A DNA stretch of 64,000 nt, taken from assembly GCA_964017125.1 (NCBI GenBank), contig OZ024902.1:35920176-35984175 (forward strand), written 5' to 3'. Of this stretch, positions 46,092-58,100 are shown in pieces. The position numbers and the translations under genes were made by a program. Source of the stretch: Flabesymbios commensalis. Its lineage: Eukaryota; Annelida; Polychaeta; Terebellida; Flabelligeridae. A model generated the notes under the pieces. It did no database searches. It had not been told where the DNA came from and was given only the letters and a program-made list of their open reading frames with translations. Position 1 is the first letter of the stretch. Every line of letters begins with the position of its first letter.

Positions 46092-46855
46092 TCTGGGGCA
46101 TCTTGCACCAGTGGGTGGTACGAGGTAGAGCGGCTGTTTTGGTGCCTGGATTTTATACGTCTGTGGTATTGTGAAAATGTGGGTTGCACCATGTTAGACG
46201 TAGGCCCATGTTCGACGTCTGTACGCCCCAAAACCTACGCCACCTCCCGAGGTGGTTTAGCCAGTTGAAGTTAGGGCGTAGGTGAGCACATCATATAGTA
46301 TTATCACATGCAGTAAAGTTACTCAGGCCTATTTCTTCCCGGTTTTTCAATAATAATTAAATTATCCTTTATCAACAAGGATAGCTACAATCACGGGTTT
46401 TCTTGACATTTGTATATTTTAGCACATGCAAATTTTATTTTTTACATATGTTTTTATGTCAGATTGTAACACCCCCTTCCCCATTGAAATTATTTGAGTT
46501 AAATTACATAGATTTGATCAATAGATTTAATACAAGCTGTGGGTCACAGTTACAGGGTTCGAGTCCCTTTCGCGGCAAGTGAAATAAAAAAAAGTAGGCT
46601 ATACGTTACTCCACATTGCCATTTGGAGACTGTGTATCTCAAGTCGCCGTCACAAGTAGCGAAATAATTTCGTCGATTTTTCAGTCAACTCCTGACCATT
46701 TTTGCTAGGTCTATTTTTGAGTCCCCCACCGAATACCGTGAAAATATCGTTGAAAAATATAAATTTTTGAACCGAGCTAGAGACATTGGAGGTAGCCTAA
46801 GCCGGCGTGAGTTTGACGCCTCTACTGGTGCAATAGGGCCTAGGCCCCTGTATAA
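46092..46855. mobile_element. Inverted-repeat element B
   Basis: Begins CTGGGGCATCTTGCACCAGT and ends with the mirrored TACTGGTGCAATAGGGCC. It shares its left 150 bp with element A and its right end (AGCCGGCGTGAGTTTGACGC) with the right end of A (CGCCGGCGTGATTTTGACGC). It holds a tRNA box B-like GGGTTCGAGTCCC at about 46,556, but no box A precedes it at the right distance. About 760 bp, non-coding. Confidence 0.5.
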
Positions 46856-48429
46856 CCACGGAACTATTTAGGTGTTCACTTCGACTCATTATTTATCATT
46901 TTTACTATGATTTGATCTAAGAGTTTGCTGCAAATAAGAGTTGTTCATTCAGTTCAAAGATGGATCAATTGAGCCAGCGCATTTCGTATGTCATTCAGTA
47001 ATTTATGTTTACCGTGTTTTAAACCCATTGTAAATTCTGCCAGAAAAACATAAACATGAGCCTATCACAACAGCGCGTAGGCGGGAAAAGTAATCCCTCG
47101 ATTTTTGTTCTATTTCTCCGTGAATAGAGACCCTTATGTGGCGAAGTAGTGGTGTTTTATATTTGCAATATATATTTACAACACTCAAGCGTGATTATAA
47201 GCCTACAGTTGTTATATCAACAAAACTGCTCAAAATGAGCAGTATCTGCCAAAACATGGCGTGCGGTTACAGAGAGAGAGCGGGGTTCACCTGAGCGACA
47301 TCTATGTGTGGAGAATGCTATTACAGAACACCAAAATCTTTTTATTTTCGCCAATTTGTGTTTTTTTTAATTAATTGGGTAGAGTACACAAGAGCGCCGA
47401 TGATGACAATAGCCCCCGCCATTAATTTAAGTCAATAATAGGTTCAAAATCAAAGGTAAGAAGGATAGGCCTACATACGAAAACCTTTGAAGTTAAGACA
47501 TTTATGATGATTTTAAATTGACAAAATCATTTAGTCTTCATGGATTAAACAAAGATAATTCAGCGTTGCGAGATTAATGCTGGTTCACCATTGTGCTGCT
47601 CACTGGTTAGTGTTTTATGTACCACATGCTGAAAGCAATAGTTTGGACATGTCAGAGAAAATTGACCGGCAATTTACACAGCATTGTTTCAACGCATTGT
47701 ATTGGCTTCTAATTTAAAGTAGCGGATATGACGATTTGTTCTCATCGAAATGATCAATCCCAGTTAATAGCATCGTTTATTAATTTACTCAGACACAACA
47801 CTGACGCTACACAAACGTTAAAAATACATGCAGAGCCATGTGCACTCGTTTTTTGGTACGATGAAACACGCCACTACACGTTAAACGTTCCTTACAAATA
47901 GGCTACGGATAAGTTGCAAGGACACTGCCCATATGCAATGAGTACGTTCTTTAAACGTTAACAGTCCCTTCAAAAGTTATTTTTGTCATACGTCTACATA
48001 CATACTTATGTGCTGACGAACACTGGACAGTCGTCAGGATCATAAAAAGTGCATCCATCGCCAGAGTTTTCAATAGTGTTTTATACGTTAGTCACTCGTT
48101 TAAGATGAACGAAAATTGTGACAGTGCCTTAATGGCCATACATCTAGACTATCTTCATGCAAAAATGATGGCTCGAATGACGAGTGCCCCGTTTTGGCAT
48201 CACACAAACTGGATAAGGAGTCACTTTCACTGAGCATCAATATACCATTCTGAGCAAAATAACAAATTTCTGGAATATACAGTAGTTTAATAGTATTACA
48301 ATACAGGTACCTGTATCCAGAAGTTCCAATGAGTACACATAATACTCAAAAAATATAATCGAATACAGAATATAAATGCTGAATACAGATACCACATATC
48401 TGCTTATTTTTAAACGTGAGCAAATAAAG
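46856..48429. other. Region beyond the RALBP1 3' end, no gene recognised
   Basis: AT-rich. Contains a weak relic of the palindromic MITE at 47,565-47,615 (AGCGTTGCGAGATTAATGCT). The RALBP1 3' UTR may reach into the right part; I could not place its polyadenylation site with confidence. Confidence 0.35.
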
Positions 48430-48520
48430 CAAACCCAACAAACACTAGACATTGACCCATTGTTGGGTAAAAGGACTAGCATTGAGCCAACCTTGGGTTG
48501 ACGTTTTGTGTTTGCCGAGA
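48430..48520. mobile_element. Short palindromic MITE
   Basis: CCCAACAAACACTAGACATT then GACCCATTGTTGGG at the left is mirrored by CAACCTTGGGTTGACG and TTTTGTGTTTGCCGAG at the right. Compact copy of about 90 bp without the CTACGACG core; it may lie in the RALBP1 3' UTR. Confidence 0.6.
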
Positions 48521-49001
48521 AGAGGTCTGTTTAACGATAAAATACAATCATGGCTATACACTATTTTTTAAAACATGATCATAACAATGATAATTATTGC
48601 AATTAATACATTTTTAGCTTTAGCTCTATAGTTCCGGAAATAATTGCAATCTTCCCAAATCTATTTACATGTTTGGATGTCATGTATTTACATATAATGA
48701 AGAGTTTGTATATAGTCAGCTTCTCATTCAATTCATTGACCAGGTTAAATGAATTTCGCCGATTCCCGAGTCAATTCTGAAACAATTTTCACGAAATTGT
48801 GGACACACTATTGTCTAGTCATGAGCGACTATGCTACAAATATGTTTTAAATAAACAAACTTTTAAACTATACAATATTTGTCAATGAAATTTTCAGGGT
48901 AGTCGCCTCATAATACTGGCGACAATTGGTTGAGAATTGATTGAGCAATCAGTGAAAAAACATTCACCACAGTTAATGTGATTCCAACTGAGTATGAACA
49001 T

Positions 49002-49133
49002 TCAGAGGAGCATATCAATGTTTGCAGCAGACGTCTCCATCTGCTGTTTCTGTAATATCCGTATCTCCACCTTGACACCCAGACAAATTCGTTGCTCTCG
49101 GGACACATTCTCAACCAGCTCCATTTTTTCAAG
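49002..49133 (-). CDS. RALBP1: RALBP1 terminal exon
   Basis: Acceptor TTTATTTTTCAG; opens LEKMELVENVSREQR and ends at TGA. It matches the last conserved coiled-coil segment of vertebrate RALBP1; the long Pro/Lys-rich human C-terminal tail is absent. Confidence 0.85.
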   Translation of the reverse strand, partial: LEKMELVENVSREQRICLGVKVEIRILQKQQMETSAANIDMLL

Positions 49134-52100
49134 CTGAAAAATAAAACCACAGTGATCAGTTCAAAGAGATGTAAACGATTGAGCCAACTTGCAATTTATA
49201 CACTTTTGAAAACAATTACGGATACACAAACATAAATCAGGCTGCATAAATACATACAAATATCTATCTATAACTTGATGGCCATTGATGTTATCAAGGT
49301 GATTTTTCACAATTTTAATTTAACTAAACCTCAGATCTTGATTGTCTAGACGATCAGAAAAAAATGTCTGTGGTCTCACCAAAAAATAAAACAGCACACA
49401 TATTGATGTGTATGTACCAAAATTCATAACAAGAGGACTGAAGTCCTAAGGCATCCCGCGCCATAAATTAGGTTTTGACTTTTGCACAAATAAAAAAGGC
49501 ACACATAATTCAAAAGTTAACTTGTGTCGGCCATTTGAAAAATCAGTAAACCTACACAACTCCCCAAATCGTGGGAAATAAGATTGTAAAATTTGAATAA
49601 TTTCTGACCAAGTTTTTGCGCCCACAAAAAGTTTATCCATGGCGGCTATTTTAAAGCTGCATAACTGTTTTGTTTATTTCGACCGAAATAACCTAAAATG
49701 TTCAACACAATCATTCATATATTTTTAAAGGCTTTATAAATGGACAAAATCGATGTAAATGTAGCTGGATTAGATCACGACGCGATACACCATCAAGTTA
49801 TATGGTGTGGTAAATCGGTCCGTCTGTGTACAATATGTACGTAATATTAATAGTGGTTAATTGTGGGCCAATATAATGTTACATTAGACCAACATCAAAC
49901 CCCTTAATAACAAACACGAGACATTGAGCCGCATTGGTCTAACGCTGGGCCAGAGCCGTAGACGATGGCCACGAATTAGTTTGACATCGGATCAATGCCT
50001 CGTGTTGGCTGCGATGCCAAGCTCACACAAACCACCGTTGGTGTCCTAAGACTAGGTTACACTGTCCCCATTTACACACTGCTACGGAGTGTAGGACTAG
50101 GTCAGCCCCTATGATAACTCAGCAAGCACGAGTCAATGATCCAATAATGGCTCAATGTTGGTCCAGCTTCTATGACGCTTGTAAAACATTGAGTCATCAA
50201 TGGTTGAATGCCTCTTGTTTGCTTGGAGACTCAGCTACCGGTACCGTGAAGGTTGCTTTTTTACAATTATTTTATTTTACCGCATTTCGCTATTTATATA
50301 ACTGTATGTGATGACTAACGATGAAATAAAATAGTCTGATATTTTCGAATAACATAGTCACTATAGATCGTGTTTCTCTTGTCATTCAAAATTCATTTTG
50401 AATTCACTCATAGCATTGTCACTATATTTTGAAATGCCCGTGAGGTATCAAATAAAAGATTGCGCAAAAAATGATGATTTACATCACTGAATTTGATGTA
50501 ATTCGGACTGCAATTTCTCACGGTCGGGAGAGAGCGTCTTAATGACGGGCCAAAGGCTCAGATGCTGGCCCACACTTAAAAGCACCATACAAAAACAGGG
50601 TCCTCTTTTCCAAGTGAGTGACATTCTCTATACCGGTACCGAAATTAAACATGACATTATATGTAGATATGACTCATATCACACAAAGTAATACCTTCTA
50701 GATATGTCTAACTGACATGAGACAATACACTTTGTAATGTGAAATGTATCCATGATCACTTAAAAAATAAGAATAATTTTAAAAGTCTTCCACTCTTTTT
50801 TTAATGATGACCGTTATCTGCCACTTGGTACTTTTAATGTCCTGGTTATACAGACAGTGTGTCTTACTCCGCTGTGATCGGGTCTTTGTTTTGGTGGGGC
50901 AACAATATTAAAAAACAACAAACTTAAATCCTTAATAACTCAGTAACCGGAGCAGTCAAATAAAAAAATAAAACACCATTCTCCATGGATTAATCTTTTG
51001 ATTAAAATAAGCAAAACAGTTATGCAGCTTTAAATTTTAGTAGCATTTTAAAAAATGGTCATGGAATTAACTAACAAGTTGGCTAGACCATTGCTACCAG
51101 CTGCCACCCACATATAGTCAGATCATTCCGCGACCGCCCTCTGTGCCAAGTCACCCACCCGATCTCTGTGTGATCAAGATCTGCTGAGGCAGGTCGAAAC
51201 GTCGCAATCGTTTCACACTGTAGTTCCAAAGTGAGTAAAATGTAACCATTTCCTATATGAATCTTGGAACCATAAATAACATATTCTATACAATTACAGG
51301 GTCTTAATCTTGTAGAAAGCCAAAATGGCTGCAATTGTTAATTTAAAACGTTACAATTTTTTACCCGTTAAATGATAACATTGATGCTCATTTTTTATTA
51401 TATCTCCAAGGCTGTAGTCTGTCTCATTAATGAATAATTACTCTGCTTTTAATATGGCCATCTATAGCATTGGAGCAGGATATGACATTAGAATAAAAAC
51501 GTTACAATTTTTTACCTGCTAAATGATAACATTGATGCTCATTCTTTATTATATCTCTATGGCTGTATTCTCTATCATCAATGGATAGTTACTCTGAATT
51601 TAACCTGCCCCACATAGTACATTAATTATAGAGAAATACAGGGCTGTCACCAAATTTTTATGTAAACAACATGAAAATGTGATGTCAGAATCACACTAAA
51701 ATCTAATCAACATATGGCCAGGGTAAGTTGCTTCCTTCGAACAAATCGGTGAAGCAGTTCAAGCTCTTCAGAGTAACATGTGATTTGTCGGCCATCTTGA
51801 ATTTTGTTGAAAAAATGAAAAAAACAATTCTCCTGACTTTTCTCTCAGGGCCACTGAGCATACACAACATATAAAATTTGAGCTGTATAACCATATTACC
51901 AAATTTAGATAATAGCCAAAATAAGCAAAACTGAAATATCAGCTAAAATCCTACAAAGTAAAGTTTTTATTATCATAATCACACAAAAAACTAATCAGCA
52001 CACATCCAGGATAGGGTTATTCCTTTGAACTAAACATGAAATAAATCCATGAAGCAGTTCAAGCTCTAGAGAGTGACATAGGATTTTTGGCGGCCATCTT

Positions 52101-55100
52101 GGATTTTGTTGAAAAAGCTGAAAAACGCCAAAAAAATTTACTGGGCAAATTCCCTAGGACCAATATGCTTACTGCAAATATTTAGCAATAATCCGAGCAG
52201 AGGTGTATAGCTATATTACCAAATTTTGATGATAGCCAAAATGAACAAATCTGAAATATCTGCTGAAATTCTAAGTTTTTATTATCAGAATCACACCAAA
52301 AGCTTTTCAGCTCACGGCCAGGGTAAGGTCTTTCCTTTAAACCAAAAATGAAACAAATCGATGAAGCGGTTCAAGCTGTAGCGTGCGCCATAGGATTTCG
52401 GCGGCCATCTTGGATTTTGTTAAAGAAAATAAAAAACACAAAAAAAAAAATTTCCAGGCAAATTCCCCAGGGCCAGTATGCATACTGCAAATATTTGGAA
52501 ATAATCCGAGTAGGGGTTTTTGAGTGAGAGCAGAGACAAGTGGCGGCGGCGGGCGGACTCAACAAAAACAATAAGTCTCCACCACCACATAGTTGATGGA
52601 GACTTAATAATAATAATTGTATAGGTAAAGAATTGTTTGGTAAAGGTGCAGGTCTTCTATAATCTGATATCAAGTCTGAAGTCCTATCATCCGACTTTAC
52701 ATTTTACCCTCTGGTCACTGGACCTGTTCATTCATTTGCCATTTCAACTCCACGGAGAGCATAAAGTCCTGCAGCCATATTTGCGCATTAAATTGATTGT
52801 ACACATTCCTATCTTTGTCCTACCAGATACTCATTTTCAGCTGAGTCAGGTGAAGCATTTGAGGATGAAGTGCCTTGCCCAAGGATACAACATAAAAACA
52901 ATGTCCCAAGATTGAGAGAGGAGAAACATGATATATATCTGAAAATCCTGTGCCACACGAGATTCGTAATCGCATGGCAGGCAGCGAGATCAGCAAAGCA
53001 CCACTCTCTAACCATTGAGCCATATCTCTCGTTAAGATTCTAGGGGTGATTTTGTCAATCCGTGGTTAACAACAAGATCAAAGGTCACAATAAATTCATT
53101 ATCCAGGGAAAAATATATTATACTGAAGACATCACATTGCTCATTTATTGGTCTGCATGCGCCTCCAAGATTCTTGTTAGTTTATGTGTGAGGAGTTAAG
53201 CATATTAGACATTCTATAATTGATTGATGGAGTTGTGCTGGCAATATAATTGTAGTAGTCTAAAATTTGGGGTTAAAACATATTTTATTTTCAAGTCAAA
53301 ACATTCACATTCATACAAATTATATTCTCACCTCCAGCTGTTTGTTCTGCTGCTTCAATCGATATAATACATTAGTCAGTTCCGCTTCATCTAGACTTTC
53401 CTCACTGCTATCTGACCATGCATCATCACTATCATACAGGTCTTGCCGTATAGCTTGAAGCTCTGCTATCTCCTGGTGCAAACGCTCTATCTCATTCCGC
53501 TCAGTGTCGGCTTTTTGTCTCAGCTCGTCACCTAGTAAAACATATGTTATGCCAGAGATAAAGGTCCACATGAAATTATGTAGCTTATGCTATGCTGAAT
53601 ATTGAATTTAACAAAACACTCAATTTGTTTTAGTGCTTCTTTATTACTTCTTTATACTATGAAAAAAAAACATAAAATGAAACAAATCCATCAAAAGTTC
53701 AGACTGTATTATTTGGACAACAGAATTTTAGCGGCCAACTTGAGAAATGGTTAACAAAATTGTTATATTTTTACTATGTACTAAACAAAATTGTTAGTGT
53801 ACATTTTTATAATTTACCTCTCATTGCTTTAATACTTATAGATAGTTGCCTATATACCTATAGCCATAAGTTCCTCTTCTTCCAGTTGTAACGATGTATA
53901 CTGTAATGATAGCGACTCATACTCTTCTTGGTCCTCTTCATCCGACGAGGATGACAAGGATGAAGATGATGAGAGTGATGATGACATTGGCGAAGACCTC
54001 ACAATTATGAAATCTAAAAAAAGAAATTGTGCTGCTCTGAAAAGTTATAAAGTATTTTAAAACATAAATAAATCAATAGAGCATTATTTGTCATCATTTT
54101 AACAATCAGTTAACTTATGGATATAGTGATGGATGATAACGGATGACTATAGATGAAAGAAATCAAAATTTAGGAAATGAGATATCATGTTGAAAAGTCT
54201 TCCTCTGTGACCTTGGAAAATAAATCAAGGAACCCATCTTTGAACTCGACCGAGAGTTTTATAAGGTATAAATACAAAGTGATACAGATTGTAGAAGAGG
54301 AAACATCGTAATAACAAAGTTTTACTCTGGTATTATCATGTAAGCTTGAAAATAGGTCAAGGTCACCAGTATAATTTTTTATAAGGTATGGATAGGAGCC
54401 AATATATCAAATGACAAGTTATCCTAGTAAGACTCTGTGATCTTAAAGAATAGGTCATGGTCTCCCATCTTCGAACTTGATCTATAATTTCATAAGATCT
54501 ATCACTGATAGGATAGGACGGTGACACAACTTGTAGGAACCAATATATCTTAATTTTCCTGTGACTGGGTATCAATGTGACACTGTTGGCTTCAATAGTA
54601 CTTAAATTATTGTGGTAAAAAGATTGAATGGATTATCCAGTGCACAAATGAAATTGATGGCCAGGCAGGCAACAAAGCATAGGTAATGCCTCCGCCAAAG
54701 CATAGGCATAAAAATTATCACTAAAATTCATCACCTAAATTCATCACTTAACTTGAGTGAGAGCTAAATTAAATCACCACAGTTCAGGCAGCAGCTAAAA
54801 CAGCACTGGAGCATAGTTATACTAATAGGAATGCTTAATTGCTTACCATCAGGTGTGACAGGAGTAACTACCATTTCTTCTGTGTGGATTGGTATTTCAA
54901 ACTCTCTCATTCCTGTGGCTTCAACAGTGCATGTTTCAGCATCTTCATTACACGAGTGATCTTCATCCGTTGTGTGACAGTCTATCTGTTGATTATCACT
55001 CTTATTATCCTGTTCGTCTGATATATTTTTTTCCACAGTGTCCTCCACTATAAATTCCTGTGGTGGTTTCTCATCTTCTTCAAGAGCCTCGTCATGTAAA

Positions 55101-58100
55101 GATTTCACACTGTTGTTGTCAGTATTCTCTTCAACAATGGATGTTTCTTGCTTGACATCTGCCTCAGCTATTTCTTTCACATCTTCATCAACATGATCAA
55201 TAGTTTTTTCTGTTCTCTCATCAGTGGGGCTCTCAGTTGCTTCCTCATCCTTACTAATCTGATCGTCAGGCTCAGATGACGGTAGCGTCAACTCAATCTT
55301 ATCATCATTCTTTTCTTTTTCAGCTGTGTTATTACTTGGTGTGGTTTGATGCTCCCTGTTGTCTGTGTTGACTTGTTCATTTTCAACTACTTCAGTGTTG
55401 CACTTTTCCTGCAAGGTGTCACTCTCTTTCATGGGCTCAGCTGGTACATCTTCTTTCGGCTCTTCAGAAATAATCACTTCTGGTTCTATATCTCCTTCTT
55501 CTACTGTGGGGAGAGATCTATCTTTTTCTTCTGTGATTTCCTTTTCTCTTTTCACAGCTTCCTGTGCAGCTTCATGTGCTTTTTTAGCATTCTTCAGCTG
55601 TTTAAAGTAAAACATTTAAGCCTATTTAGATTCTACATACATACTAGTATTTGAAGATATACCATACAAGTACATGTAGTTAGTAATATGTTTAATTGAT
55701 TGGTCTCAAATTAGGACGTCATTGGCAATCTTATAGACCAAGTTACCACACTTATAAATGTTGGACAAATCAGGTGCAAGGGCCCATCTCACTCACTTGT
55801 TTATGTGAAAAGCCTACCCGACCTAAGACTATTGTGCAGTTTAGGCCTATCTGCTATAGCTTAGTGTTACTGTAAAGGGTTGACAATAATGCGCTCTGTT
55901 CAGTCTGTTGTATAACGCGCAGAGGGGTAAAATCTACCCTTCAGAGGGTAAAATCATCAGATACCAGGTACCAATCAATACCAAAAATCTCAGTCATTCA
56001 CCAACAATGGCAGATTGAGATAAGTAATATGCTCAATCACAAAATTCGCTAAATTATATATGACAAGAAAATAATTGGATACATAATTTTTGGTTTGAAA
56101 CTTGCTGGGAATTCCCCTACTACTACTTATGTAGCTTGCAGCAATGACTACAATGAGAGAGGCTTTGCATACATACAACTTAGATCGCCATACAAGCTAA
56201 CTACTATAGTGACAATACACATGGCCCTGTGGACGACTGACTGTATACTGACAACCTCGTGTACTGACAGTCATGTATTACACTCGCTCACAGCATGCCA
56301 TACGATATTCAATCTCCCTCCCCAATCTCCCTCCTCAAACTGTAAGCTCACGTATTAGTATATGATGACCATACACTGCTAGCAGTAGCATGGTAGTATG
56401 CCTATATAGCACTGTACATATACTGACAACTTACTTAGGACATGTGCACCGGTGTAATAGAGACTGGCAGGAAGCGATCAGTCAAGTGTTAATCAAAATT
56501 AACTCAGCCTACTTATCAGGTATATTCGTGATATGATGCGCTCTGTTCTATACCGCGCATTAAGAAATAATTAAGAAAAAAGGTGCCGGTTAGTTTCTGA
56601 GAGGATTGGCTGTTCATAGTCTAGCTGGAAAACCGAATACCAGGAAACCCAGAAATTCAGAATACCCGAACATTCTGGTGGCTGTGCCTATGCGATTTTT
56701 GTAAATAATATCTCACTGATTAGTGATTCTAATCTAATGATATTTCACATTTTGTTCACAACTATTTTTCGGATGTATGTATGATCTATATGTATGAGAG
56801 ATTATTGTATTCTATGTGTATAATAAACTTTGAACTGGCTTCCATTGTTGTCATCCTTCTATATGCGATGCAACTCCAGGTAATTCCATATCCTGTGAGG
56901 TTGCGTCACAATATATATATATACATATATATATACATATATATATACCCTCACCTTACGTTTCAGCTGTGTTACCACCCTCTGTACTTCCCACAATCGC
57001 TCCTCTTTATCAACATCTGTGCCATGCTTCAGATCCTCATGAAGCTGATTAAGCAGGGATTCTTGTTTGTGTAGCTCCTCTTCCAGAGAAGATGGACTGT
57101 CTGGCAACTCCAGAGACCAGCGGGATGATACAGGTCGCAGTGGAGGCACATATCTATTGAAAACACAAATATCACTATTCAAGTGGTGAAGGACATTGAC
57201 CCTTGAAGCACTGAATTATATTTGTTTAAGCCATGGAGACTCAAGGTTTTTTTCAATTTAAAATCGTCAAAAAGCTTTTTCTGATTCATTTGAATACCTA
57301 TGTTATGGGTCTACGACCGTTAGAAATATTTTTACTCTTACAGTGCGGGGATAGACTTCATTCGTCAGAATCTGATGTCTACAGACGTCAGATCCTGATG
57401 ACTAAAGTCTATCCCCGCACTGTAAGGGTTAAAAACAAACTGTCTATATGTATGGCACCATACACAGCTGGTCAAATGTAAGTAACTAACTCATAATACA
57501 GTGTAAGATTGCAGGTTAAAGCGAAAGTTCAGCAGCGATAAACGGATAAACACGGCTTGATGATTCATAAGCAAGAAAACTTTGTCAAGACTGGCATGGT
57601 GTTGTGGCTCAAATCTACGAAGAATATCCTCAGACCACTAGAATCCCAGTGTGTGGAAGTTCTGTTGTCCACCAAAAATATAGTCTTTGCGTGGATGATA
57701 ATATTTAAGCATAAAAAGCAAGGTGATTTGTCAGCCATCTGCTCCAGAATGTTCTTGAACCCTGAAATTACTTTCCTGGCTGTAGGCTTTAATATTGTGG
57801 AAAAAATAATTTTGAAAGTATCTATTCATACGGCTGCCTTATAATGACAGTCAGCGGGAGTGTGATATCCCATAAAACGAGATTGCCCATAGACTTATAG
57901 TACCTTATAAAGAATCACATGCAGTTAGCCACTGCCTAATTCTGACAAAAATATAATTTTCAATGGATAAGATAGAGACTTATTTCAAACATCCCATCAT
58001 ACATTAGTGTCAATTTTGGTAGAGGGTAATTTTTTTAAGATACATATTGTTATATCTCTCAGCAACAAGATCATCTTGATTCTGTAACATACTTGAAGAG

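Noticed and set aside
46495-46600. A tRNA gene suggested by GGGTTCGAGTCCC
   Set aside because: No box A at the right distance and no cloverleaf; it lies inside repeated element B, and element A has a decayed version of the same block.
55346-55654. Plus-strand frames over the acidic RALBP1 exon
   Set aside because: Antisense shadows of a Glu/Asp-rich exon (Phe/Ser/Leu-rich translation); the minus-strand frame splices to conserved RALBP1 exons.
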